A stretch of DNA of 64,000 nt from Zonotrichia leucophrys gambelii. Lineage: Eukaryota; Chordata; Aves; Passeriformes; Passerellidae. Under the pieces are notes generated by a model, which was not told the DNA's origin, did no database searches, and was given only the letters and a program-made list of their open reading frames with translations. Shown here in pieces: positions 1-10,900 of this stretch (within the stretch, counting starts at the first letter, position 1; each line of letters begins with the position of its first letter). The stretch spans positions 62,466,421-62,530,420 of the forward strand of contig NC_088173.1 in NCBI RefSeq assembly GCF_028769735.1. The letters run 5' to 3'. The position numbers were made by a program, and so were the translations under genes.

Positions 1-254
1 ACCAGCAAGAATGATGAGTGTTTGTGCACAAATCTGTGTATGATCACAAACATGACTGTTTGTGCACAAGTCTGTGTATGATCACAAACAAACATCAGGT
101 CAGCATCCCTGGTGAGTAGGTGGGACCAGACACGCTCACGAGTGGTCTCTGGAGATTGACTGTGGGACCTCCTTGACTATATGAATATCTTGGTGGAAGG
201 TGAGGGGGGAGCAGGAGGGTCCAGGACTGGTATCTAACACCTCTTCATTTGAAG
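1..254. other. Unannotated flank left of the first LTR
   Basis: No gene is visible. The first 90 bases carry a 38-bp tandem duplication, listed separately. The rest is of mixed composition with a purine-rich run near 200-225 (GGTGAGGGGGGAGCAGGAGG). That run resembles a retroviral polypurine tract, but it does not abut the LTR start at 261, so I do not read it as internal retroviral sequence. Confidence 0.5.
19..90. repeat. 38-bp tandem duplication, each copy able to form a hairpin
   Basis: The 34-base segment at 19-52 recurs at 57-90 with one mismatch, giving a 38-bp period and about two copies. Within each copy the first eight bases (TGTTTGTG) are the exact reverse complement of the last eight (CACAAACA), so each unit can fold into a stem-loop. 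Each copy also holds the palindrome TTTGTGCACAAA or a near version. No known family is recognised. It could be the edge of a larger satellite array cut by the window start. Confidence 0.85.
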
Positions 255-260
255 GGATAC
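255..260. repeat. Target-site duplication, left copy (GGATAC)
   Basis: GGATAC lies directly before the TG that opens the LTR at 261. The same six bases follow directly after the closing CA at 928. A 6-bp duplication is typical of class II (ERVK-like) retroviral integration. Confidence 0.9.
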
Positions 261-670
261 TGTTGTATAGTGTGTTGTTAAGTTTCTTGTGTTATTCCCC
301 CAATTTAGGTATTGTTCTCCCCTATTATGTGTAAAATGGTTTTGTTCCCCCAGTTTTTCCCGCCACTGCTACCCTGTCAGCTAAGTTGCTATAGTAACCG
401 CTATTCATAGTTGCCGATATGTAATTGCTCCTCCCCTATTTTCCCTTAAAAGTGAAAGTTGTCTCCTCCCTGGGCCCAGTCAATCACCCCCTTCTCCTCC
501 CAGGTTTCGAGAACCTTCTTCTCTCTGGGGGTTATGGTTGGCTGCTGCCCCGGGGCCCCTCCTTTGCTTTATATTAGTTGGTTATTTAGGTATGTCAATT
601 ATGTTTAGCACCTCCAAATATGTATTACTATTGGTTAGCTAGGCTTCCCTACCTTTTCCCCCCTTTTTCC

Positions 671-677
671 CTTAAAA
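671..677 (+). promoter_or_regulatory. TATA-like box of the solo LTR
   Basis: CTTAAAA lies about 70 bp upstream of the AATAAA signal, a plausible place for the core promoter at the U3/R border. A similar CCTTAAAA word occurs near 445, so the choice is by spacing only. Confidence 0.4.
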
Positions 678-740
678 CCCTGTCTCGCCCCCTGTTCGGG
701 GCCATTTGCTGGTGGTGCCCATCCCCGTTGGTGCTTCTGT

Positions 741-746
741 AATAAA
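741..746 (+). promoter_or_regulatory. Polyadenylation signal of the solo LTR
   Basis: AATAAA lies 183 bp before the 3' end of the LTR. It sets the plus orientation of the element. Confidence 0.7.
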
Positions 747-928
747 CCGACAGTTTACCTCCAGCAAGTGGTCGCCTCCTGATTCGTCTCGCAGCACGCT
801 GCTCCGAGCTATCACCCAGCCCAGCCTGAGGCCAAGACACCAAGGGGGGCTGCCTTCAGATGCGAGGGGGCGTTGGCCTTCGCCCCTCACTAACTAGCCA
901 GATCTAGGGCCGCTTACGCCCGCGCGCA

Positions 929-934
929 GGATAC
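929..934. repeat. Target-site duplication, right copy (GGATAC)
   Basis: Exact copy of the six bases at 255-260, directly after the terminal CA of the LTR. Confidence 0.9.
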
Positions 935-2620
935 ATGTATGTTCATATACACATCATGTGAGTGCAGGTCTAAACCCCTGCAGCTAGAGTGGGGCTACGG
1001 CCTTCAAGGTGGCATGGCCAGATGCTACCAAGTGGCAATCCTGGCATCCAGGGGCAGCAGATCCCACATTCTGGTTAAGTGAACATTATATACTCGTATC
1101 TCTTCCCACTATTGGATCTTTATCCTGGTCAGCCAGAGAAAGGAAAGGGATGAGGCTGTTGGTGGTGTTTGTGCTTGTGCAAGTGCTGCATGTGCCTGCA
1201 TGTGCTGATCAGCGTGGCTGGCTCTGTACACAAGGTAGCATGTACTGAATAGTCCATTTATGTGTGTGCCTTCTGGGAACACGGGCTACTGGATGCACCC
1301 AGTGACAACCTCAATATCTTGATGTCAGATTTTCTATTCTCTATCAATTCTCTATCAATATATGTACAAAATGGCATATAAAGTCCTTGAGCTTTAGATA
1401 TGCAAAAACTATTTATATATACACAAGTTGTATGCATGCTGTATTGAATGTATGTATTAATTTTTGAAGAGAATATGTAAATTCTTTTGTGTTTGCTATA
1501 AAATATTTCTTACACAGAGTGCTCTTAAGTGCCTGGTTAAGCTATATAATTTCTTAAAGCAATACATATCACTATTCCAGAGACATAGGCCCAGACATGA
1601 GATACAACTGAGGTACACTGAAATCATGCAAGAAATTGAAGTAGTTTTACTGGGTTCTAGATTCAAGTCCCTTTGGCCAGTAACCAAACAAGATGAAATC
1701 TAATTAGGTGCTCTGAATATATGTCAGAGAACACAGTCATATTTCTATGAACGTGAAAATCAAATTATAAATATAAATTGATTAAAGACTGTAATTTCCC
1801 CTTGAATAGGTGGGAAAATATGTTTAATTCAATAAACATTGCAATTCTTCTAACAAAATGTAATCAAACATCTGGCTGAGTCTACTTAATTGTGAGCAAC
1901 AATTATATTATTTTAAGGTCAATATTAATTTTAAAATATTTTAACTTTGCTTAGAAATAAGTATGTAACAATAATTTTGTTATGTTTTGAAGGTTTTTTT
2001 AAACTGTTAGTTTAAGAACCAGCTTTTTACAGAAGACCAAACCTTGAATATTTAAATGTGATTAAATTGATTTAATATATGATAGTCCCACCTGTATGTC
2101 ATTTCTGATGTACAGCTGCCATACACAAAATTTAAAGATAAGTAACATGATTACAATCAGATTAGTGAGTCTACACAAGTAAATGAGATTGTAAATCAAT
2201 CTGAGTGAAAACTGCACTTCCTAGCGAGACCACTTTGCATATCATTAGCTTAAAATGAATTATCAACACTCATATAAAATACTGACTGGCAAATCCAACC
2301 TTTTTAAGCACTTTATGAGTCCAGAAAACCCTCTGTCTTCTGGGACACAGACTACTGTCCCCTGCTGGAACTTTCCAAGTGATATTTCGTTCAAAATGGA
2401 ATCATTCATGTACCTCAATCACTGATGAAATTGGAGGAAGCAGGGGTTTAGGGCACAGAGAATTTTTGTTTTCATTGTTTCTAGCCACCAGGATAAACAG
2501 AAGTATCATCATTATATTGAAGAAGTACCACATATAAAATTACAAAAGTCAGATAAACTTACACATGTTCAAAACAGTATGCAGCTGCATGGGGGTCCAG
2601 TAAAATAAGGGATAGTAAAG
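935..2620. other. Gene-free stretch
   Basis: From 960 to 1320 the composition is moderately GC-rich, with a run of TGTGC/TGCATG words near 1165-1210 that looks like decayed low-complexity repeat. From 1320 on it is ordinary AT-rich DNA. The small open frames here show no recognisable domain and I treat them as chance. No known transposon is recognised. Confidence 0.5.
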
Positions 2621-2656
2621 TGTGTGTATATATATTTATATATATATATGTATATG
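2621..2656. repeat. (TG)n/(TA)n microsatellite
   Basis: A short TG run passes into TATATA with one TTT interruption, about 36 bases long. Confidence 0.9.
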
Positions 2657-5600
2657 CCATAAAAAACTCCATAAATGAAAGGAGTGCACTCAATTTGCAG
2701 TCCTTGAGAGGAGACTGCTTTAAACCTCAGAGAACTTGCTTTTCAAGTATGGACTCCTGAATGGCTTTGGTATTAATTCCAGAAGTTTCATGAATCTGTA
2801 CATGCAACAGTTTTAGATATCACAGTTTGGTTTAGTTTATTTGCTGCATAAAATGAGTCTAGGTGTGCTCCAGTGACACAGAACTTTGACACTAGCAACA
2901 AAAATACATAACTAGACAGAGCCTGAAATTCTGACAAAAAAATTCCTGGGGATTCCAAACCAGAGTTAAGCTGAATTGCATCCTAAATTCTGGTAAGGAG
3001 CAGCAAATACCACATTTAAGTTTGGTGTTTAATACCCCTTTTTCAATCTTAATGGAATCTCCTGAAATTTGACTTGATAACACTGACTGCAGACTAAGTT
3101 GCTTTCAATAAGCTTTACTATTATTGCAAATAAAATGTGTTAAAAAGAACGGCATTTAAACAATGGATTCTTCATCACTCAAAATTTTTATATCAATATC
3201 CACTTTTTTGGAATGATATGCTGTCATCAAATATTGCAGGTTTGACAGAAAAATTATAAGGAAAAGAATTTCTCCTGAATATCTTAATGAAATCATTCTA
3301 CTTTAGGTTGTGAATTCTAGAAAATGCATTAAATTTACTTGGTGTGATCAAATTATCAAATCTCCAGAATGTTTTGGTATACTCAACATAAGGATACTCT
3401 TTTGTTTTTCTTTTTTTTTTACCTGATGAGGACACCATATATTCACTACATTTTATGATAGTTTTTCAAATTCCACATAGCTTGAGCATTTACAAGCCAT
3501 TAAACCCATAAGTGGACTAGAAGTGACCACCATTATGAGCTTTAATGGATTAATTTATGCTGATTTTGTCTTTCTTAATGCAAAAGAATAATTCTTTTCA
3601 GGCTTAAAGGAATATGACCTTATTAGCAAGCATTTTATTATTACTTTCACACTATATTATTTTCTTTCAAAGCATTCAAATTTATTCAAAAATATGGGAA
3701 AGCAATAATGTAAAGCTGTTTCAAAACCAAATTCTTTCACACAAAATATTTTTTTTGAATTTATTGATATGTAGGGAAAGTATAGACAGTAGTTTTGCCT
3801 TTTATATACTCTCATATAATAGGAAAAATATGGAGAAATATGAATCAAAATAGGTTTTGTTCCTTTTAGAAATCACATTGTAAGGATTCCTGTTTTTGTT
3901 ACAGGTCTGAACAGAGTTTGAATATTTTGTGGAAAACATCCATTTGAAAGTGGCATAAAAGAGAAGGCCTATAAAGAACATAGTCCCTACCAAAATACAG
4001 AGAGACAGAATGCAAAATCTCATAGGTATCAAACTTAAATGTAGGCTATATATAATTTTTTTTTGGTAAATATTATAAACCTACAACAGTTTATATGGGC
4101 ATATATATTTGTTCAGATTTTTATAGCAAAAATCCAGAGCTACTCAGGTATTGCATTAATTTTTTGGCAGAGAACATAAAGAAACATATCAATGTGTCTA
4201 AAATCAATAACATCCCAAAATATCTTAGGAGTGAGGTTTTCTAAAGGGTTCTTTTAGCAGGGAAAAATGTTTACACATCATATCTAGTTTAGCAACAATG
4301 TCTCTCAAATGCTTTGCCAGCAAGGTTTCACACTTGGAAATGTATATCAGGACACTCAGAGCAATTTATTTTACTTTGTTCCATGACTGAGAATCTTCAT
4401 ACCATTTATTTCCATTTCACAAAGGAAGAGAATAACAATTTGAATAAATAAATTAAATACAATGTAAAAGCATCAGACTTCTATATTAGCAGAAAGCTCA
4501 GGGCAGTGCTAGTCCTTCAGGGTCATAAGCATGATTAGCTTGGAGCAAATATTTTATATTTAAGGTGTATAATTAATCGGGTCACAAAAATCAGTCAAGC
4601 TAGGTTAAGAATCCCTTCATTTTTGCTTCTGCTATATGAAGACTGACACGTTATTGCTTGTCACCAACAGAGAAATATAACACAAAGAATCTTTTTTCTG
4701 AATCAGTGGTGCTTTTAATAAGGGATCAAGAAATGTTTAAAGTAAAATCAGAAGGTGGGATAATAGTTAAAAAAAGTCTGACAACTTTTCACATGAAAGA
4801 TCTTCAGATGTGAAAATCATGAGAAAAAAGTTAAAAAATGTTAGAAGTCTGTCTGATAAAGGAAAAAAAAAATAAAGGGAGGAGTGATAGGTAGGCTTAG
4901 AAAAGTTACTATAATTTCAAAAGCTTACATGTATTATTTTCTTAAAGGAGATCTCTGAAACCTTCCTACATTGTGTATGTCAATGACAAACCTCTCTTTT
5001 TATTTTCAGTCTCATAGCTTTTTATTCAGAATTTCTTAGCTTCTAGGGAATAGGAATTAAAGGTAAGTCTTTTAGATGTCCTGTCACATCCAATAATTCT
5101 GCATCTTAACTTACAGAGTTTAAGGATTTATAAATAATTCCAGACCATATTATTAGAAAATTGATGATATTATAAAAATCACTCAAATTGTATTCACTGG
5201 GATATGGGTCAAGGTTAAACAAGAAAATGTCACTTGTACAGGTGTGACAGATTATAGCAGTTCCAACAGGGAAAACCCTTAGGCAAGAAGAATTTAAATT
5301 GGATACAGATACCTACTTGAAAAAAAACCCCACTGAAGTTACTGGGCTGCATTATGATGTACAAATACTGGAATACGGGGTGCCAAACAGAGTTCATCAC
5401 TTGGTGATAAACTGCCTGGAGCATCTCAGAAAGAAAGGAAAGGAAATAAAATTAAATGAAGTTTTCCAGAGTTTGTAGGAAAGAACGGTAGGGTCCTGTT
5501 AAGTATTAAGATTTGGTGTCATTAAAGGGTAGGAAATAAGGCACTAAGCATAGATTGACTTGCAAAAGTTGCAGGAAATATTGGGAGATAATAGTACTAT

Positions 5601-6807
5601 GGAAACAGCAGCAGGAAAGGATAACTTCAGAGACTTGGTTAAGTTCTTCAGTTTAGCAGTGAACATCTTAGTTCTTTCTCTATCCATGTGATTTCACAAC
5701 CTGAGTTTCAAGTGACAGCTATCTCTACACATTGAACATGTGGAACCACATTAGGCTATTCTGGTTTGAGAACTTTATTCTGAATAGTTTCTTTTTAAGT
5801 ATAAGAGCTTGGGTCTATTCAAAACCAGAATTCGCATGGAAAGGTATAGATATCTTTCCTGTGACTCACTGAATAAAGAGCAGTATGATGGATGAGAGAA
5901 GCATGAGGGGTTAAAAGAGAAGTTCCCTTAAATCTGAAAAGTAAAATCCAGATCACAAAAAATAATTTTGACATGAACTTTAATGAAGGACTTGACTAAA
6001 ATCTCAGTGACTAGTAGATGGCAAAATTCCTGGCCCCTCTGAAAGCAAGCCTCTGCTACTGATGTGTCCATGTAAGAGCCTCTGGGAGGCCATGGGTCAG
6101 CACTGTAGGATTCCCACTGGATCTCACTCTCCTGAAGGAGATATTTCCCATGTCTGCATCCACCCATCACCACATTTTTTTAGCTATAAGAGGATTGTTC
6201 AGAGAGTTTATATGGGAAATATAAACCATAAGGTCTCCTGGACTACTAAACCCAGTTCTGTAATTGTACTATACTTGATGTTTTTTGGGTTTTTCTCCTA
6301 TTTTTTTTTTTAAATCTGATGAAGATCTGTTTTAAAATGGACTTCCTTTGGGGCTCCTTTCAAACCCTGTATAAGATTATTGTAGGGCCAGGAGGTTTCT
6401 TATATTATTTGGTTAAATTTCCAGCCTAGTTCTTTTATTTCTAGAGAATGCTGACTTCAGAGACCCTTGTGATTCTTTAGCTTGCCTCTTAAAATCCAGC
6501 TGCAGTACACACTGTGGTTTTGGTAAAGCTTCTTAAAAAGTTTTGACTGCTTACAGATGACTTCTCCCCTTGTTCTGTCTGGAGTATGATTCATCAGAAA
6601 AAAAGATTTAAAGAATAAATTTCTTGTGTGAATGGTACTCTTGATCTGTTTGTTGAAGTAATTTTTAACTCCAGTTTTATTTGGTCTTGGCCTTGTACTT
6701 CTGTTCTCCCAATATCCCCATTCTTTATGTGCTTAAACAATTAAATCTTGTATTATACGTTCTGCAGAAGTTAGATTTCTTTTTCTAAGGCAAAAAAATG
6801 CATTTAT
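2657..6807. other. Gene-free AT-rich stretch
   Basis: I see no transposon, RNA gene or coding exon here. It contains short homopolymers (T run near 3411-3420, A run near 4862-4871) and scattered short open frames without domains. The part around 6000-6180 is richer in GC than its surroundings, but I could not assign it to any family. Confidence 0.5.
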
Positions 6808-6858
6808 TGTTAATTGAACCATTCAGTTCAATTAACATTAAATCAATTCAGTTGATTT
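6808..6858. repeat. Two adjacent hairpins (inverted repeats)
   Basis: 6808-6819 is the exact reverse complement of 6826-6837, a 12-bp stem with a 6-base loop. Directly after it, 6840-6846 pairs with 6852-6858, a 7-bp stem with a 5-base loop. Both loop regions share ATTCAGTT, which suggests one hairpin arose by partial duplication of the other. Function unknown. Confidence 0.75.
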
Positions 6859-7079
6859 GATAATGAAGATTATATAATCTGTTATCCAGGTAACACTTAA
6901 AATGAGTCAGTTTTTAATTCTGTTTTCCTTGCAGTTCAGAGGGCCCCTCCCTCTATCTGTACAACTAGCAACCACAAAGTTCTTACAGCCAGTCAGAACT
7001 CAGACATTCCTCCTTGTGACTTCTTTTTGGGTCTAGCTCTTCACCTCATGCAATTTCTTGCAGCATGCTTACTTAGCAT

Positions 7080-7101
7080 GCCTGAGAAATGCCTGAGAAA
7101 T
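7080..7101. repeat. 11-bp tandem repeat (GCCTGAGAAAT), split by an LTR
   Basis: Two exact units sit at 7080-7090 and 7091-7101. A third exact unit lies at 7721-7731, beyond the inserted LTR. The simplest history is three tandem units before insertion, with the LTR integrating after unit two and copying its last six bases (AGAAAT) as the target duplication (7096-7101 and 7715-7720). Confidence 0.85.
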
Positions 7102-7210
7102 TGTCTGGTTTTCGGCTGTTTAGATAGCCTGGAAAGGCCCGGGGTGGCCTTGGGGCAGCCCGCGTTTCAAAGAACGAGAAGTGGCTTCAGTTCTTTTCTC
7201 AATCTCGGTG

Positions 7211-7216
7211 TTTATT
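7211..7216 (-). promoter_or_regulatory. Polyadenylation signal of the reverse-oriented solo LTR
   Basis: TTTATT on the plus strand reads AATAAA on the minus strand, downstream of the TATA box in that orientation. Confidence 0.7.
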
Positions 7217-7310
7217 AATTGTTTATCTAAAAGATTTTCTCTCGGCCCGACAGAGGTCTGCTCAGCAGCCAGCCATGAGCACACTCCCCTGCCCTCTGGG
7301 CGGTCACTTA

Positions 7311-7318
7311 TCTTTATA
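7311..7318 (-). promoter_or_regulatory. TATA box of the reverse-oriented solo LTR
   Basis: Reads TATAAAGA on the minus strand, about 100 bp before the AATAAA signal, the usual spacing for a short R region. Confidence 0.65.
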
Positions 7319-7678
7319 CTTAAAGTTACGTGTACAATATTTATCATTTTTCTCTAATACTTTTCACTCTTATTGCTCAGTGCACTTTTAGTAATGACTA
7401 ATCTCAAAGTGCCACCATCACCACAGAAGATGGAGGAGAAGAAGAAGAAGGACAGGACACGCCTCAATTCTTCTATCTTACTTCTCTAAACTTTCTTGTA
7501 CAGAAATCTTAAACTCTGTGTTTCTCTCTCTAATTAGCTAATCTCTTCACCATTCACTCTGGTGAAATTCTCTTATCTTTATATAAGTGTCGTCTCCTGT
7601 GTAAAATCAAAATCCAACTACCAAACACTTCTAGCAACATTCTAAGACTCTTGAACTTCTCAAAAATAGTCTCAGTGA

Positions 7679-7706
7679 CTCAGCACCTCAGTCTTGAGGT
7701 GCTGAG
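7679..7706. repeat. Perfect 12-bp hairpin near the LTR end
   Basis: CTCAGCACCTCA at 7679-7690 is followed by the loop GTCT and its exact reverse complement at 7695-7706. It starts eight bases inside the U3 end of the reverse-oriented LTR. Confidence 0.9.
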
Positions 7707-7755
7707 ATCTCACAAGAAATGCCTGAGAAATGCAGATATTGAGATTGTTTTCTCC

Positions 7756-7900
7756 ATATATAATTATATATATTATAATATATATTATATATTATATATT
7801 ATATATTATATATTATATATTATATATTATATATTATATATTATATATTATATATTATATATTATATATTATATATTATATATTATATATTATATATATT
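7756..7900. repeat. Heptamer satellite (ATATATT)n
   Basis: From 7787 to 7891 the unit ATATATT is repeated 15 times without error. A slightly expanded unit (ATATATATT) flanks it on both sides (7778-7786 and 7892-7900), with more degenerate TA-rich sequence before. The 111-codon open frame that crosses this tract is an artefact: seven is not a multiple of three, so three successive units make a stop-free 21-base period. Confidence 0.95.
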
Positions 7901-10900
7901 CATATAATTTCTGCTTCTCTCACCAAAGAAAACAGACAGCCAGAGTGAATTTCTTCACCAGTCATGTTAAACTGTGTTATTCTTAGGAAAGATTTTTAAA
8001 AAGTTTGTGTTACAGAAGGAACCAGTGGTCCAGTAGCACATGAAAACAAACAAATTCAACTTTTTGCTTGATATAAGTACATAAATTCTATATTGTCAGA
8101 ATAAGAACATTATCAGCTTTTATTAAGCTATGAATTGTAATAGAAAAGACCAGAACCAAAACTAATCATGTAGCCTGACTATGACAGTAGACTGGAATTT
8201 GCCAGTTGGCACTTTAGGAAGTGTATGAAATAAAGGCAATCTTATGTGATGCTTCCTAGAGAGCTTCCTAGCCTCTAGGAACTGAAGCTCATGGATCTAG
8301 TGCTTGAGACAAAATGTAGGTAGTTTACATAATTTTTTATACCACTTCTACTCTGAGAACTGCTATGAATTAACAGCAATTGTAATTGAAAGACCTTGAT
8401 GATTGTTATTTCTCTATGCCTCTTGTAACAAAACTCATATATGATGTAAAATTAAATTAAATCAGTCCACCTTGGGAATGTGAGATCTAAATGTCATGTT
8501 ACTTAGTGAGATAATTTTGGATCCAGGTCTAATGCTCCTTACAGTTCACCTGAATTATTTAAACCGATATATTAATCAAAGAGTATTGGCTTCAATTCTG
8601 TGAAAAGAAACTCTTAGAATCTGAGATTTGGAGACATATATGCTTTATGATTTTTGCTTTAGGATATCGTTACAGTCTCTGATATGAGCCAATGAGTGCT
8701 CCAAACTTAGAATGTTATCCTCAGCCATTGCCAATCTGTTCACAGTCAGTATTAAACTTACCTTCATTACAAACATGTCCTTGTACTTCTTTCTCTTTCA
8801 CTTATCTGAAGGATGTCTTGAAGCAGTAACACTTCACTGCTTTCATTTTGATTGCTTTTATTTTTTAGTAAATTTTCCCATTATGTCAATATATTTTAAG
8901 ACAATTGTGACCTGTTAGAATATTTAATCTTATTTCTTATAGGACTTGTAATGAGCTAATTGTTTATAGCTTTTACTCATATCTTATGGTTGAATCAAAA
9001 CACACTTTCAGCTTTTTTTCTAATTATTTGATCAAAATTATCAATATAATAGAAACTAAAGACTTTGTATGAACATTAACTTCTGATTGCTGTCATTTAG
9101 ATCAATTATGCAAAGTACTTTTCACGATCTCTAAGGAGATATATCTGATATTTCAGAAAACTAAAAATTCAGTGGATATCTTACACTTGCATTAATTCTA
9201 ATTCCAAATAGTTTAAGTTTAAATAAAGATTTGTTCTACTTGTGTTCCTGGATCTGTATTCAGTCGTTTCACAGTGTACACTGTATAAATTAAGACAGAA
9301 CCTGAATTATTTTTGGTGCATTCTGACATAAAAAGACATGGAGGAGGTGGACTTTCTATTCCTTAGATAATAATTTATTTCTCAATTTAATATTAATTTG
9401 GGTGTTCTTGCTTGCAAAGAAATATTGTCAATGTATCACCTCTAAATTACTCCCCTGAATTCAGGAATTAGTCTCTGGGTTGTTCTGCATGCATAAAACC
9501 ATAACAATTTAGCTCTCAGATTCTAACTGTGGTATCAGATTTAATAGAGAAGGTTGTTTTCAATCAAATCGAGCCTTTAAAATGTAACAAGTAGCATTGG
9601 ACAGAACATGACCTCTTAGCCTAGCTTGTCTTTTTCTTACCCAGATGTTACATAAGAAAAGAAATAAACCTCATCAAGTCTGCATTATGTGTACAATTTT
9701 CTTCCTTGCTGTCAGGAGAGTGGTAGCATTAGGGACAGAGTTCTCCAACAAGAATTGTGGCTTAATAATCCCCTTTTTAAGTGTAATGAGCTAAAAGAAC
9801 ATTATGAATTCCAGAATTCATACTTAATTTATTTTTCTTTATGTTCACCAATTAGGAAAAGAACCAAGTCTAGTAAAGTAGCAGATGTAAGCAAAACAGA
9901 TTTTCTTATCAAAGTCTGTTTGTCCTACAGATAAGAAGAAAGAAAAAAGATGAGGTTTGCTATGTACCAGAAATTATGTGATTGTCACAAATCCTCAGAC
10001 CACAACTATTATACATTTTTCTATGAACGCTGGTGTCAAGAAACCATTTTTTATCTTGGGTCTCATCTATCACAGCCCAAATAATTTCAGAAAATGCTAT
10101 ATATGTGTGCATATGAATAAAACTTGTGTGTTAGAGCTTCAGCTGCCAAGGCAGCATCTTCTTATGCATTTTTATTTTATATTTTATTGAGCATACACTT
10201 ATGATGAAGGACAGAACCCCTTTGTGCATGCACAATTTATATATAGCTTTGTTCTTTCAGCTAGGCTGGTCAAAACTTGTCAGTGAACACTCAAAGGAAG
10301 CATTGTAATGTATAAAATAACCCCAGAGGGAGGGAATAAATGCTGTTTAAGATATTGAATTGTTGGAACAGAGCCAATAATGCAATTCTTATTCGGTTAC
10401 ATTTTCAGATGACTCATCAGATCTTCTACAAATCCATGCTTTGAGTCTCGAGGAGTATGATCTTTAAAATCTCCTGAACACAAGAAAAGAAATATTTTTT
10501 AAAAACACAATAATGTTGAGGAATCCACCATTTGGATCTGTTTCTGATGTGATGCAGTCGCTTGTACCAATGACAAATCTGGAAACATGACTAAACTCTG
10601 TAATTCTATTTCTTATTATACCATGAAAAATGAAATGGAAACAGAAAAACTTGTGCTGTTCCATAACAGTGATAAGGAAAATGGCCCTTGAAACTAATTT
10701 AAATAAATTATTTTTGGGAAATGAAAGCTTAGCTATAATTTTTTTTTTTAAGGCACTATATAGCTTATTTTTTTGAAAACCTTGTGCTTTTACTTGTGGC
10801 TTTTATTTCCCTTCCAACTGCTGCTCTGTGGTAATGATTTCTACATTTTTTGTGTGTTCCTCCATTGTCTTTCACGTCAGAGCTGCAAATTAAATACCAC

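Larger units (their letters stand above)
261..928 (+). mobile_element. Solo LTR, ERVK-like (class II) endogenous retrovirus
   Basis: This 668-bp segment begins TG and ends CA and is bounded by exact 6-bp direct repeats (GGATAC), the signature of a retroviral LTR left after recombination between the two LTRs of a provirus. Orientation is plus: an AATAAA signal lies at 741-746, with TATA-like CTTAAAA at 671-677 about 70 bp upstream. The element is clearly richer in GC and CpG than its flanks, and its last bases are CG-rich, which with the intact duplication suggests a fairly young insertion. No internal gag, pol or env sequence is present next to it. Class II assignment rests on the 6-bp duplication and LTR architecture. 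The exact family was not identified. Confidence 0.88.
7102..7714 (-). mobile_element. Solo LTR, ERVK-like, reverse orientation
   Basis: This 613-bp segment starts TG and ends CA. The flanks read AGAAAT on both sides, a 6-bp target duplication, and the insertion splits an 11-bp tandem repeat. On the minus strand it has a TATA box (TATAAAGA, 7318-7311) and an AATAAA signal (7216-7211) about 100 bp apart. The U5 part then runs down to 7102. U3 contains a perfect 12-bp hairpin close to its outer end. No proviral coding region is present. Together with the LTR at 261-928 this shows two independent class II-type insertions reduced to solo LTRs. The family was not identified and the sequence does not obviously match the first LTR. 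Confidence 0.85.

Noticed and set aside
190..260. Purine-rich run as a retroviral polypurine tract before a 3' LTR
   Set aside because: It does not abut the LTR start, and the 6-bp duplications on both sides of 261-928 show that the LTR is solo.
7085..7731. 17-bp target-site duplication around the second LTR
   Set aside because: Class II retroviruses duplicate 6 bp. The extra 11 bp is one unit of the tandem repeat already present at the site.
7651..7986. 111-codon plus-strand open frame
   Set aside because: It is produced by the ATATATT satellite, whose three-unit period of 21 bases has no stop in this frame. The protein is a simple Tyr/Ile/Leu repeat.
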